From Lumbricus rubellus (Eukaryota > Annelida > Clitellata > Crassiclitellata > Lumbricidae): DNA of 64,000 bases. Under the pieces are notes generated by a model. That model was not told where the DNA came from. It saw only the letters and a list, made by a program, of their open reading frames with translations, and searched no databases. Where the stretch lies: the NCBI GenBank assembly GCA_945859605.1, contig OX243814.1:29697756-29761755 (forward strand). The letters are read 5' to 3'. Position 1 is the stretch's first letter. Every line of letters starts with the position of its first letter. Of the stretch, positions 11,401-23,312 are shown one piece after another. Position numbers and translations under genes: made by a program.

Positions 11401-14060
11401 TTAGACGAAATCTGGTCGGTTGGTAACGATTTCATAAAACTGATTGCTTGCTGTGTTTCTGTTAAATTTATTGCAAATGGCCACGGAGATTCCGATTGTC
11501 CGTGCTGAGATTTGCGACTTGTTTTTCAGTAGCAGCATTCATTGCTTGTTTTCTTCGTTTGTCGTTTTTGCTGACTAAATTGACAAGTTATTATAAATGG
11601 CAACATTGTATAAACTCATCATGCTCAAGCAGTGCACATCAATAAGTTGGTACTCTACACAAATCAAATAGTCAATGGCAAGGATGAAAAATGGCGAGAA
11701 AATCTGAAGCAGCTCTGGCCGAAGGTCAACGGTCATGACGGGTGCAAATGGTCAACACACGACAAGCGAGATGTCATGACGACATGTTTGTCCAGCAACA
11801 GATGGACACTGGTCAGCAAAGATAGCGCGACACAGCGACGGTCATTCGAAAGGAGAGAAACCAACTGACCACAGGTCAAGCGAACTGTTGGTCAATCTGG
11901 CACATGGGTTTCATAAAAGCCAGACATAGGTCCGGATTAATTTGGACAGAGCTAGCGAAAGGTGGACGCAGCGGTCCATGCCTAACTCCACACTGACCAT
12001 GCAGTGACCATCATCTTCATCCTAAGCCGAAACGAACGTCTGTATAAATATTTGCCCTATGGACACTATGTTCGGATGACTTTTACGGAAGCCGATAAAT
12101 GTCGTCGGCTATTCTGTGGCCGCCGCCATGCTTAGTACTGTGCGAGAAAATGGCTGTCAAAAGTCATAAGAATCATGAGACAGAGCCCGATGCTACGCAA
12201 AGGAGTATCCCCCTGAAAGCTATCCGGGGGGGGGGGTGAATTGATCTATCCCCCCCGCCCCGGATGGAATTAACCGGTCTAGACTATCCGGGAGGATAAA
12301 CCATTCTATCCCATTTTTTAAAATGCGTATAATTGACAAATTTATACTCTAATCAAAATTTAAAGTGACTCTGATTGTTTTAAGTGTCCTAAGCAATGTT
12401 CAGAGAAAGGCAACTCGAAATTATTTAGTGACTCTAAGTGTTCTTAAGTGTTTTAAATGTTTTAAGTGATCTAAAACCTAAGCAAAAAATTATCTAGTAG
12501 GAATAAACATACCTGTTAGTGTCATTGGTCAAAACAAAGCAGATGAAAATTAATTTGCAAAAATAAATACATGAGGAAGGAAGTGGCTTTATCGACTTTC
12601 CTCATTTGGGGAGTACGATTAATACGGGGGATACTCTATTTCGTGACACCAGCTAATCACGGCACACACAGCAGCAGCGTCTTAGTGGTGTGTGCCGTCG
12701 CTGCGCCATGCATTGTCCAGATGTCCCATCGGATAATACAAACTGACGTCCAACGTATTCTGTTTCCAGTCCAGCCTTGAAGTTATTTCGGCATTAATAA
12801 CGCATCCTAGCATCTTATCTGATGAGGTCAGAAACCCTATGCAATATTATAGACCTATACATGCTTTAGAGGTAAACAGTTGGAGGTATCATTTTACAGT
12901 AGGCCTCTGTCGTTTTTAGTCATGAACAATATAATTATGAATACGACATTTTGAAGAGTGCCTTAGATATCCATCTAGATGCGACATAATTTGATATGTA
13001 TAAATGAAATTACCTGTGCTAAGAAATTGATATGATGCCTGAGGGCAGTAAATTCTGTAGCAGGTGGAGGTAGGCAATAGGCCGAGGATATGTGAAATAA
13101 AAATCATTTCTATTAACGGTAATATGATAACCAACAAAATATATTATAGTTCTTCATCTCTCAGTGCAATGTAAGTATCAAAAGCCATATGCAGTAGTAC
13201 GTGTAGTTAGCATAATAAATTTTATACTATCAGTCATATCATATTATATTGCATCACATTGGAATCATTTAGTAAAATATCAATCACATCGTATCAAATT
13301 ATGTTATATTATTTTAGACTATTATTTACCATCCAAAAATAATCCAATTTCGATAGTGCAAATATAACCATGTGCTAGATATCATCATATCACTATCAAT
13401 CACTGAAACACTAATACTGACCCACCAAACTGTCAAATTCCAGAAGTTCACTCTGCAACTACTTATCAAAACTGTAGAAAATCATTACTTTATGACCTTT
13501 TACCAATTCAATATTAGCGAATATTCATTTAAATATTCTGTTAATGTTATAGCTGACTCAACCCAGCTGACAATTTCTTCATGCTCCTACATTTTCCAAA
13601 TATAATAAACTACAAAAGTATACCCAGATATTGCTGGTCAATTACCTTAATCTCAAGCTAAGAATCTAAGAATTTATATTTATGGTGCAACTAATTACAA
13701 ATTCTAAAAGCAGAAGTAACCATCTTTATAAAATAAGCATTATAAGAAACATGTTTTCAGAACAACATATAACAACATCTATTCCAGACTCCCACATGAC
13801 TAAAATACTTTTTAAAAGTTCACAGTTCAGTTTGTTAATGGCACTAAAGAGGCAGGCATGTCAAAAGTCCCCGAGGCCAATCAGCACTATATGACACACA
13901 ACAAGATGCCGTCAAACACGATACTCTGTAAACAGCACAACATTATGGCCCATGTCCAACATAATTACAGCAGAGAAATTCAATTTCCTGCACAGAATGT
14001 AGCAAAGGAAGTTGTTTACACAGACGGTGCACAATGCACATACTAACTAACTTAAAAAAT
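11401..14060. other. AT-rich intergenic or intronic DNA without a supportable gene
   Basis: Nothing convincing on either strand. A C/G-homopolymer-containing palindromic stretch lies at about 12200-12310 (ctatccgggggg ... ctatccgggagg). Short imperfect 'ttaagtgt' repeats lie at about 12375-12475. Confidence 0.4.
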
Positions 14061-14067
14061 ATCACCT

Positions 14068-14425
14068 TCACCTTGTGCCGTCGATTCTTGGAATCCTAGC
14101 GACCGCTATGATGAACCTTCTCCCTGTATTACGATCTTCCGTCGCGTCTCTCAGTTCCTCCAAGTTCATCTTCGTTCTCTCGTGTATTTCCTCCATCCAT
14201 CTCCTTCTTGGGCGTCCTCTTCTCCTTTTTCCCTCTCTGCAGGCCAGCATCATCTCCTTTTCCAAGCCGTTTGCTTGCATCACATGTCCATTGTCCAAAG
14301 AACGCCATCTTCTGCTTTGCCGCTCTCTGTCCCAATGACATATTTCCTCTTGACTGTCCTATCTCTTGTAATATGGATTCATTTGTTCTTTTCTCGATCC
14401 ATGAAGTTTTAAAAAATATACAGGA
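14068..14425 (-). mobile_element. LINE reverse transcriptase C-terminal fragment, frameshifted
   Basis: The minus-strand frames give RTNESILQEIG, QRAAKQKMAFFG, then EGKRRRGRPRRRWMEEIHE and a terminal RIPRIDGTR. 'FFGH..R' followed by 'GRPRRRW.(D/E)' and 'LR.A..DR' is the usual end of non-LTR reverse transcriptases. The frame switches between 14068-14298 and 14129-14449 show decay. Confidence 0.88.
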
Positions 14426-14792
14426 TACTAGAAGCTGACATGCGGTCACACTGAATGGGTATATAGGAAGCTATCCTTTGCTCATTCTTAGCCTTAAAGA
14501 TAGACTGGCAGATAAAGACAAACACCTTAACTGGTCATTTGCAGCGCTAATATTATTCGGAAAGGTAGGCCCATTATTTGATACTAAGTGTATTTCACCT
14601 TTGTCTCAATAACTTTTTATTATTCACTCAGTCTTGGCACCAGTACATAAGTAATGCATAAAGAACAAGATTTTAAACTAAATTTACAATTAGCATAAGA
14701 ACTAAATTCAGAACGTGTGTCAACTGAAACATTCCTCAGATTAAGATTTACCGCCTTTGCAAGCACAGTAAATGTTTAACATCATAATCTAG

Positions 14793-14865
14793 GCCAGCGG
14801 AGAGAGCGCTGGCTCTGAGTAGATACCTTGAAGAGGTGCTATATAAATTCTCAGAATGAATGAAC
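14793..14865 (+). repeat. SINE/LINE 3' tail fragment
   Basis: 'gagcgctggctctgagtagataccttgaagaggtgctatataaattc' followed by (gaatgaat). Only the tail hairpin region is present (5' truncated). Confidence 0.6.
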
Positions 14866-15011
14866 AAATTTGATGTCATGCCCACATAAATACAAACACA
14901 CATACACGACTCATAAACATACCGCTATGTACAGTTGTACACGCACCCATGTACAGTTTGTACATGGATACATAACGTACATTTATTAATGTGTGTACAC
15001 AGTACACACTA

Positions 15012-15033
15012 CACACACACACACACACACACA
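15012..15033. repeat. (AC)n microsatellite
   Basis: About 11 AC units. Confidence 0.9.
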
Positions 15034-15557
15034 GAGGGAGCAAGCAAGCAAGGAAGCACGGAAGAGAAGGAGGAGCTGTTTCACCCTCGATGATTAGCAG
15101 CCTGGTTGTGTTGCCAATGAGAAGCCATTCATCCGTTGCTGTTTTTGTTGTCACCGTTGCTCGTCTGTCTGTCTCTTAGCGAGCAACGAACAGTCAGAAA
15201 GCAATCGTGTCGAAGACAGTAAAGCAGAGACTGGTTCAACGCTGAACGATTCATTAACCGAAATCATGCAGCGGGGAAATTGGTCTTTTAATACGAAAGA
15301 CACAGCCACGAGCGAAAATTAGCTGCTCGGGCAGAGACAGCGGCGCTCTGGGATGGCACTGGACAAGATGAGAAATAGCAATGATCCACAACGTCACCCC
15401 ATAGAATGGATCACGGATGGCCCGAACAGAATTGTTAAGACCTGTTAAAATTTCGAACGAGATTCCAAGATGTAAATTATGTCGAATGAAAAACGATAGC
15501 CTTAAATAATAACTCAATTAAAGATTCGGCGACAGCATAATTAAAACGTTAACAGCA

Positions 15558-15794
15558 GTTTGTTTGTTTGTTTTGTTTGTATGCGTACTTGTTATAGCGC
15601 CTCTTCCAGCTCTCAACCACTACTCAGAGGCGCTCCCGACTACAGCGCGGACACTGCATCGCAGTTTCACGCCAAAGCGCTGAGCAATTGTGAGTGAAGG
15701 ATTTGCCCAAGGTCCTTACGCGGCGAGGTGGATTCGAACCTCAAACGTTCTGGCTTCAAGGCAACGATGCCCCCACTACACCACCGCGCCCCAC
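15558..15794 (-). repeat. SINE-1, full length
   Basis: The (gttt)n tail is at the left. The hairpin region 'tatagcgcctcttccagc', core, B box (GGTTCGAATCC reading complement at about 15730-15742) and head 'ggggcgcggtggtgtagtggggg' follow on the minus strand. Confidence 0.9.
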
Positions 15795-15917
15795 CAACAG
15801 CAGTTACAATGCTGCTGCGGCGAAGCCATTGATGATAAGTAGGCCTACATGCGTTCATTTCTTAGTGCCTTTGCAAGGTTCATGTAAGGCACTATAGAAA
15901 TGACTGCACACACAAAG

Positions 15918-16120
15918 ACGGGGGTTAGAGTAATGGTAACGCTCTGACAGGAAGATCACACGGATGTGGGCTAGCTCCCCGCTACACTTTCGAAGGTCCA
16001 CTCAGCCTTCCATTCGGCAGATGGCGGTGATAAACTGAGCAGTAGGACGTGATGAACGCCTTGCATGGCTGCCAACAGTTAAATTCGACTTCTATAATAT
16101 TAAACCTGCTATCATCCATT
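15918..16120 (+). repeat. SINE-3 copy 1
   Basis: Starts 'gggggttagagtaatggtaacgc' and contains 'ccttccattcggcagatggcggtgataaactgagcag' and 'gcatggctgccaacagttaaattcgac'. The same body occurs at 53012 and 62526. Confidence 0.8.
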
Positions 16121-16164
16121 CATACCTTTTCATTTTTTGCCGTGCTAATCGTAATCGTAATCTC

Positions 16165-16320
16165 GAGACTTCTACAGCGCCCACAAAAGCGAAGTCGCTG
16201 GAACAGCTTATTCACAGGCGCTTAATCAAAACAAAATCGATAGGCAGCGAGTCGGGAGTGCTTCTGAGTAGTCCCCTTTGAAGAAGCGCTATATAAATTC
16301 TTGAATGAATGAATGAATAC
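16165..16320. repeat. Composite SINE/LINE tail fragments
   Basis: 'agcgcccacaaaagc ... cttattcacaggcgct' also occurs at 20716-20775. It is followed by a tail hairpin (gggagtgcttctgagtag ... gaagaagcgctatataaattc) and (gaat)n. Confidence 0.6.
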
Positions 16321-16670
16321 CATGGATTGTAATCAGCCTGTGGGTTTTCAGAGAGAAAATTAAACACGAAGATATTATTAGGCCTACATACCTACAATCA
16401 CTAAAGCCCAGACAGTATCCAATTGCTTAACACATATTCACGAGAGATCAGAAATTTCTTTTAACATTTCGGCATACGAATTCAAATCAACAACGCTTCA
16501 GAAATAAACAACAAACATTTTCCGCGCACAAAAACGAATGCTAATGTTTTTCGATTGCGTCATCTGTTCAGCCATAATATTATATATAAAAAAACCAAGT
16601 GAAGTCAATTGTTTCGTCATTTGCAACAACAGACTGCTTCCACGCTTAATAGAACATATTATTGACTCAC

Positions 16671-16793
16671 CTCGACAGACTTTGTTGTCTCCAAAAAACC
16701 CGTAGCCACACTGGCAGGCGTAGGAACCGATCGTGTTCTGACATGTGGCCATCGCCGGACAATGGTGGTTTCTGTCCATGCATTCATCGATAT
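16671..16793 (-). CDS. Gene B exon: calcium-binding EGF module
   Basis: A 123-nt exon with acceptor ctctgtttcttccaccacag (AG at 16794-16795) and donor gtgagt (16665-16670), phase 1 to phase 1. Its first codon, completed by the previous exon (G|AT), gives D-I-D-E-C, the calcium-binding EGF opening. Six cysteines follow in EGF spacing. CQNTIGSYACQC fits the Asn/Asp-hydroxylation consensus C-x-(D/N)-x4-(F/Y)-x-C-x-C. It ends GFFGDNKVCR. Such modules occur in secreted matrix proteins and in cell-surface receptors; one module does not identify the gene. The next exon downstream (below 16.6 kb) was not found. Splicing from 18140-18292 joins in frame as VCIDIDEC. Confidence 0.93.
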
Positions 16794-17016
16794 CTGTGGT
16801 GGAAGAAACAGAGGTCAAGTATTGGGACACAATATATCCTATTGGTTGGGCATTCACTCTGCAACACAGAGAAAGAGAAACAGTCAAGACGGCTACTGTG
16901 TAGGGAGCTTGCGCCAGCTAATATTCCAGGTACACTGCACAGTGCACACTTTGTACAGCTATTCAGCATTATCGATTGGTGTTTGTTCATTAGATAGAGG
17001 CTCTAAATAAATGCAT

Positions 17017-17064
17017 GATGATGAAGTTGATGATGATGATGACGACGATGATGATGACAATCAT
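17017..17064. repeat. (GAT/GAC)n microsatellite
   Basis: Imperfect trinucleotide run. Confidence 0.85.
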
Positions 17065-17264
17065 AGTATGGCTTCCCGCTTTCTCTCTTTTACAAGTCTC
17101 CAATAGCAAATCCAACATGTCGAGAATAACATACAACATATCATGCAAGGATTGCAAGCATCACATTCAGTAAAGCCTTGCCCATAATATCGCTTTAATA
17201 AATAAATATCTTTTTAAAATGACATCCTAGAAAATGCAGGTGAAACCTTCTGACTTGCTAAGCT

Positions 17265-17526
17265 CAGGGCTGAAAGTGAGCTGGGTCTGTCGGGGTCGGC
17301 GACCCGGCATTGATTTTTGTGACCTGCTGCTGCCGGGTCTCGGCCGGGTTGCGTGTTTAGCAATTTGGGGCAAAAAATATACCAAAAATAGGTAAAAATG
17401 GTATGATTTTGCACAATTTTGGGCATATGACTAAAAAAAAGTCGTTAGAAATATTTGCGGCACAGAGGCGTCGGCTCGTCCGCCAAAGTCAGACCCGGCA
17501 ACTTTTCCAAACCACTTTCAGCCTTG
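17265..17526. mobile_element. hAT-type miniature element, CTGAAAGTG family
   Basis: The ends are CAGGGCTGAAAGTG and CCACTTTCAGCCTTG, with a perfect 8-bp duplication gctaagct at 17257-17264 and 17527-17534. At 262 bp it is non-coding. It sits in the gene B intron between the two EGF exons. Confidence 0.92.
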
Positions 17527-18139
17527 GCTAAGCTACATCTATTTTGAAGATTTCTATATTTTCTGCCCTTCAGTCATTATACGAAACACTGGGACCACAG
17601 CTCTCACCAGTTTCTGTAAACAGTGTACCGGCACCACCATTACCACTTTTCTTGTAACAGCTTTCTTTCAAGTTAACTTTGAACAGCAAGCTTTCAACAC
17701 AATCTTTTTTCTAATTTCTGTGATCCTTTGACCGCCTGAATCTGACAAAAAGTAACTAATTTAACCTAATTTTCGATGTTGATAACATCCTTCAAATCTG
17801 TATTCTCCTAATCAGTAATCTTGCAGACAATCAGACCACTTACAAAGCTAATAATTAATTTAACGTAACAATGATCGCTATAATAAACTACAGCATGGTG
17901 TCTGCAAATTACCAATTACGATCACTGATCAGTTATAACAAGCACCATTAAATTGCTAACAATCACAAACTAGACAGGTCACAATACACAATTACTTTAC
18001 ATAAATTTATAACAGTAGACATCTTGCCACCACCATGGCACCACGTAAAGTTGAGACAATAGATTTATGCTGCGGTCGTATAAACATCAAGTGGATGATC
18101 ATCATAGGATGAGGCGAATTAGTTTCGTGGATGACTGAC

Positions 18140-18292
18140 CGATGCAGACTCCGTGGTCGAATGCATATCCTCGCTGGCAGACGCAGCGGAGCGTGGCCGC
18201 ATCACATCCAGCCAAGTTCTGAATGTAGGCGTACGGACAGACAGACTTAGCAGAGCACGGCAGGTTTCCGGTTGGCGACGCAGTCTCAAGAT
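18140..18292 (-). CDS. Gene B exon: EGF/EB-like cysteine module
   Basis: A 153-nt exon with acceptor gggtctctttctcgtctag (AG at 18293-18294) and donor gtcagt (18134-18139), phase 1 to phase 1. It encodes LETASPTGNLPC, then C-x5-C (CSAKSVC), a further C, and RCVCQRGYAFDHGVCI. The C-x-C-x2-G-Y...C ending is the EGF signature. The spacing of the first cysteines resembles invertebrate EB modules as much as classic EGF. The next exon (16671-16793) begins exactly with a calcium-binding EGF, so the two modules are tandem. Confidence 0.9.
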
Positions 18293-18355
18293 CTAGACGA
18301 GAAAGAGACCCAAACTATGAAGAAACATCACTCAGGGGCAGATTTTACACAGCCC

Positions 18356-18599
18356 CCTTTGTTTGTTTGTTTGTTTGTTTGTTTGTATGTGCACTTGTTA
18401 TAGCGCCCCTTCAAGCTCTCTCTACTCAGAGGCGCTCCCAAATGCAGAGCGGACACTGCATCGGAGTTTCACGCCGAAGCGCTGAGCAATTGTGAGTGAA
18501 GAACTTGCCCTAGGTCCTTATGCGGCGAGGTGGATTCGAACCTTGAACCTCCCGGTTCCAAGGCAAAGACACCACCACTACACCACCACCGCGCCCCAC
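18356..18599 (-). repeat. SINE-1, full length
   Basis: (tttg)n tail at left, hairpin, core and tRNA-like head (accaccaccgcgcccca at right). It lies just upstream of the 18.1-kb gene B exon, in antisense relation to nothing: it has the same orientation as gene B. Confidence 0.9.
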
Positions 18600-19144
18600 A
18601 AATGCATTGATTTGCATGGTGCTGTCATCTACTTTTGGTGCATGACAACTCATTGCACAAAGGAAAAGAATTCAATTGTAATCAAATACTTCGCAATAAC
18701 TTACTTAGAAGAGGAAAAACAATCTTCAAAAATGACAGACATAACTAGTACTGCAGTGCATGATTTCAATCATTTAAATAAGGTACTTGACACTACTAAT
18801 AATACCAAATGCTATTATACTTATAATAATATAAAGAAACATTAATAAACTGCAACCTTTATATTAATTACCATTAATATCAATCTACCATATTAATTGC
18901 CACAGTCACCATTGTGGTAGCCATAACCATGGACCATCTACGGCAGGCATGAACAACTTCGTTTAATATCAGAGGAACACTCTAAGTCTGCTAAGAATCT
19001 AAAGCAGTTCAGGGGCCATATGCCAATCTCGGGCTAATTTTTGGAGATTCATTTGGCCAGAAATAAGACAACGTTAACCATCAATATCAAAGAATGCACT
19101 ATAACCATTAAAGGAAATGAAGATAATTTTCCTGATGAAAAACT

Positions 19145-19383
19145 AACTATCATAATAATAATAATATTCTCTTTATTGAAACAATCTCGGTTGACAGACT
19201 GCAACCGGTTACAGTGTACAATTATGCAGTTTAAACAATTCACAATACACAAATCTTAACTATACAAACTGCAATACACGGCGCTAATAGCAGCCTACAA
19301 AGCAAATCCGCCCAACGGGGGCTCGAACTCACTACCTCTCGCACTCTTGGCAGCGTGTTAACCATTACTCTACCACCACCCCC
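19145..19383 (-). repeat. SINE-2, full length
   Basis: (taa)n tail at left, 'cggcgctaatagcagcctacaaa', B-box complement near 19317-19330 and the head 'gggggtggtagagtaatggttaac' on the minus strand. It pairs with 5504-5763. Confidence 0.82.
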
Positions 19384-19389
19384 CAGTAA

Positions 19390-20720
19390 TAATACCCACA
19401 ATCTAATCCTACACTACATTAAGAATCCAACTAGATATTAGGCTAATTCAGTTTTTAAAATGCATAAAAAGTGACTCTGTACAATGTATCCATTTCCTTG
19501 GTGTGCCACCCTTAATGTTTGCTTCATTAATGTTCAAAGTGGCAATTTGAAGTCTATTGGAGAGAATGCCTTCTGCTAGTCTGCATACACTTTTGCATTT
19601 TGTTAGTTTCACACAAATACAAGTGCCTGGAAACAGTGCAACCATTTTCAGGGTATGAAACCTAAGTGAAGTTCAGGAATCTTGAGAAATGTTCAGTTTG
19701 TAGCTCTGAATCAGAATACCTCACGAAATTTCCTTTCCAACTCATGGCTCAATTAAATTGAATTCCGTTTGCACGAAGTTTTGTAGATGAACTGGCATCA
19801 ATGGCTAATACACAAGACATGTCAAGGACCAGTTCAGAGGTCTATCTAGGACAATGTCTACTGCATTATTATGATACCTACAGAACTGCTGATTTTCCGT
19901 CAATAGAAATCAAGAACAACAATTTCCTAGCCACCAAAAAAAGTCGCGAAAAACAATTTCCTTGTCAATCAAAGGAATTCACTTTCGTTTGAACAGACGA
20001 CTTCTGAAACCTTAACAGTTAGATAACTGCTGTTTACGTATACCCGCGATACATCCAAGTTTCGCTATCTCCCTGGAGATCCACCCGGTGTATCATCAGA
20101 TACGACGCTCTGCGACTTCTTCACACACACACGCACGCACTCGCACACACACACACACACACACGTGCACACACGCACGCACACACACACTCGCGTAGAG
20201 AACCATAATTTGATTATTTAAAAGAACCGATACATCACGATTTCCGCAAACAATGCTAGCGCGCTCCGAATCAGTATTCTGTCATATCGTGAAGCTGCTA
20301 TTCAATCATCTCCTCCTCCTCCGTACCCGCGATGCCACAGATCGAACGCCACACACCGCAGCCGCAGCTGATTGCATCAACCGATTTTTACAGCGGAAAA
20401 CGACGACGGATTAGCGGAGGCTGTGAGCAAGAAATTTGCGCATGACTGAATCAAAAGAGCGAGCAGCAGCAGAGTCTATTGATGGAGAGGAGGCAAAAAC
20501 CTTTGGATTTATATTCAGTGGCTCTGGAGACGGCGTATACTACGGTCGAGAATAGCGAGCGGCCTCTGTGGACCTGCAACTGTTTCTGCGGTAGGGTCTT
20601 CTTCACCGGAAGCGAATTACGACGGAAAGATGATGAGATGAAAGACAGACCAGATGGGAAAGATGGCCACCTCGTAACGGTCAAACGACACCAGGTACAG
20701 AATGAGAATTTCCCAGCGCC
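19390..20720. other. Unique sequence with an (AC)n cluster; no supportable gene
   Basis: AT-rich to 20.1 kb, then AC/GC dinucleotide runs (20124-20192), then a more GC-balanced stretch (20240-20710). A 133-codon plus frame (20479-20880) runs into a repeat tail and lacks domain features. Confidence 0.4.
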
Positions 20721-20780
20721 CACAAAAGCCACGTCAGGGAGACCAGCTTATTCACCGGCGCTATATCAAATCAAGTCCGC
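20716..20780. repeat. Dispersed repeat fragment
   Basis: 'agcgcccacaaaagcca ... cttattcaccggcgctatatcaaatcaa' matches 16165-16240. Confidence 0.6.
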
Positions 20781-21177
20781 AATAGCCAGAGCTGCCGTTT
20801 CCGTTCCGGTGCCAGGTCAAAATCCGGGGAGGTCAAGCCGAGAAACACTCAACTGTAAAAACATCACTGATATTCGATGAAAACTGTCTCAGAAATTTTG
20901 CATGTGTAGTAAGTGGCAGAAATGGACGACTTCAGAAAACGTAAGATGTTGGTGTTTGGTATTATGTAAGGGGCGAACAAAAGGGGATGTCCCCTCAGAG
21001 AATGGAGGGATGACATCATGGAATGGTGTGGAGACAGATCACGGCAGCAATTGAGCCACACAGCAAGAGAAAGAGACAAATGGAAGGAGATGACAGAAAG
21101 AGTATCAAGCACATACGCCAATGTTCTATACAGTGTTCTACAAGCTCCTTAAAACTTGTTTGTTTCCCTGTGGTTGG

Positions 21178-21245
21178 ACTGGGAGCGCTTCTGAGTGGAT
21201 TTCTTGAAGAGGCGCCATATAAATTCTTGAAATGAAATGAAATGA
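21178..21245 (+). repeat. SINE/LINE 3' tail with hairpin and (gaaat)n
   Basis: 'tgggagcgcttctgagtggatttcttgaagaggcgccatataaattcttgaaatg'. Only the tail is present. Confidence 0.65.
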
Positions 21246-21255
21246 ACCCATGGAC

Positions 21256-21284
21256 ATTGATGATGATGATGATGATGATGATAA
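21256..21284. repeat. (GAT)n microsatellite
   Basis: About nine units. Confidence 0.9.
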
Positions 21285-21315
21285 GTGGCAAAGTAGTGGT
21301 AGGTTTAAGACATAA

Positions 21316-21395
21316 ACTGGGAACGCTTCTGACAGGCTCTTGTTGCGAGAAGCGCTTTATACAAATGGTCAGATACAACAATACAAAACAATAAA
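21316..21395 (+). repeat. LINE 3' tail fragment
   Basis: 'gaacgcttctgacaggctcttgttgcgagaagcgctttat' followed by (acaata)n. This is the same tail as at 4999-5082 and 25236-25313. Confidence 0.75.
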
Positions 21396-21639
21396 TGCAA
21401 TAAACACAACAGGGTTTACAGCGGTCAGAAGGCTAGAATTTGTCTGAGAACCGCCACTGATACATGACTTAATATCCCATCTGCCGGAGCTGAATTTTTC
21501 TGTCTGAGCCACCAACTCCATAACAGACGATTTGGTTTGCAAATGTCTGGATTACACTAAGAACCACCCCGCCCCCAAAAAAACACACACGGAACAACAA
21601 AACAAATAATCCTATTACTGTCGCTGTTATCCTGACCGC

Positions 21640-22310
21640 CGAAAAACTCCGACCCTAAACCACCCCGGCGAAACCTTTACTCCATCCAGTGCAGTTCACC
21701 TACGCTCCCCCTACCTCACCACCAAGACCGTCTATTTCTTCTTGGCGGCGGTGGTGGCATCCACATAATCAGATCTCGCCCATGCTTGCTTTCATTGCAC
21801 TCGATACAATCCATGACACGCAACAGCGCCGCCGCCTGGCGGTCAGATGCGGCGCCGCCTGGTGGTCAGGAAGCGTGAGGTGAGCATCCGCGTAACCGGT
21901 TTTGATTAAGTATTCTTCGATAAATGAAACGGTAATCAGCGTCGACAGGTCGGCCAGAGCCTGTCGCGACGGCTCTATTACCAGCCGGATGACGCACGGA
22001 AGGGAGAACGAGAGACAGGGAGCGAGAGACCGGGTGGGTGGGCGGGCGGGCGGGGGTGGCCACTGTGGGCCACGCAAGTAAGTTGCGGGAGGGGGGCGAA
22101 TATGCGGGCGACCCAAATATACCGATCGAGGCGTTGTCGCGCGGAGCTGCAGCGAGGAAGATGGAAATGGACGTTGCGGTCACTCGGTTTGACTTGTGCA
22201 CTGATCGAAAGATGATGAAAACGACGATATCGTCGTCATGTGCTGGGTGGTGGGAGGATGGAAGGATGGAAGGAAGGTGACAGGTCCACCACACGAGTGG
22301 CAGGCAGAGG
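21640..22310. other. GC-rich unique island with paired CTCF-like motifs
   Basis: CGCCGCCTGGCGG (21830-21842) and CGCCGCCTGGTGG (21853-21865) are tandem in a 23-bp direct repeat. They resemble the reverse complement of the bilaterian CTCF core, with one mismatch in the second copy. The island is GC-rich, non-repetitive and without a convincing exon. Regulatory function is inferred. Confidence 0.3.
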
Positions 22311-22675
22311 CGTAATTATCTATTGATTCAATTTGCAACAACGTCTTCTTCTTAGAGATTACAGAACAACGAAACTCTGATGTGGCGGCTGTTTCTGCAG
22401 CTACTGAGATCCTAGCACTGTTGATATAATGCCAATAATATCATTCACAATGCCAAGCAAAACAATTAAATTTTTTCATGGCAGACATATTTACATTTTC
22501 ACCATCGCTTACATTATATACTCTGTGAAATCCTAATACTACAACAATACACACATACCCATCATGTCCACTGGCCAGCAGGTGTGCATCAAATTCAACC
22601 ATTCATTGGCATCCAGGTGCTAAAGGTCATATTACGCAAGTTGTATTGGGACGTACTTACTTACCTAATTATAGC

Positions 22676-22850
22676 AGGTTGCTCAGCACTTCAGCGTGAA
22701 ACTCCGATGGAGTGTCCGCGCTGTATTCGGGAGCGCCTCTGAGTAGTGAGAGCTTGAATGGGCGCTATATCAAGTGCACATACATACATACATACATATA
22801 TATATACATACAATACATACATAGATACATACAAACATACATAATTATGA
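22676..22850 (+). repeat. SINE-1, 5'-truncated, with (cata)n tail
   Basis: Begins in the core ('ttgctcagcacttcagcgtgaaactcc'), retains the tail hairpin and ends in catacatacata. There is no tRNA-like head. Confidence 0.85.
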
Positions 22851-22938
22851 GGCCTGCATAATCAGCACAGTGTAGCCTACATTGCTACATTTCACCAAGG
22901 CTTCAAGGTCTTACACGAAAGTGAGGCCGACCACTTAC

Positions 22939-23031
22939 CGTACAATTCCAGTTGCGTTCCATTTTTATTCGACCACCTGTGCGTTAGAACGTCGTTCTGA
23001 TGTGCGCGCTTGAAGAATAGCCTCACAACAT
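22939..23031 (-). CDS. Gene B exon: unrecognised extracellular-looking segment
   Basis: A 93-nt exon with a strong acceptor (gttttctgcttgtcag, AG at 23032-23033) and donor gtaagt (22933-22938), phase 1 to phase 1. It reads VVRLFFKRAHQNDVLTHRWS, then NKNGTQLELY, and splices in frame into the EGF exon at 18140-18292 (Y-D-LETASP). The text alternates hydrophobic and polar residues and has one N-glycosylation sequon (NGT), as expected for an extracellular beta-rich domain. I do not recognise the family. Both splice signals and the symmetric phase support a real exon. Its upstream exon was not found between here and 24.3 kb. Confidence 0.75.
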
Positions 23032-23312
23032 CTGACAAGCAGAAAACACGAAAAGCCAATGCTTACGTTCGCCGTAAATTTCTTTATCTGTACGCCGGAT
23101 CTCAATTAAACACCCGTCTCCCGTAGCAACAGCGGATAAAAATGATTTGTGCAGCTAAATGCTGTCAGCCTTTTTAAATGCTGGTCTTTAATAAATCCTG
23201 GATCATGCAGAGGCTTTGCTTTGGTATGCTGCACGCACAGTCCTGTGTGTTACAAATAAATGAACAAAGCACAGATATTCCGTGAAGCCATGGCTTTGTG
23301 GTCAGTTAGCAG

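Noticed and set aside
20479..20880. 133-codon plus frame starting MMERRQKPLDLYS
   Set aside because: The last third is a dispersed repeat (20716-20780), and no domain or splice evidence supports the rest.
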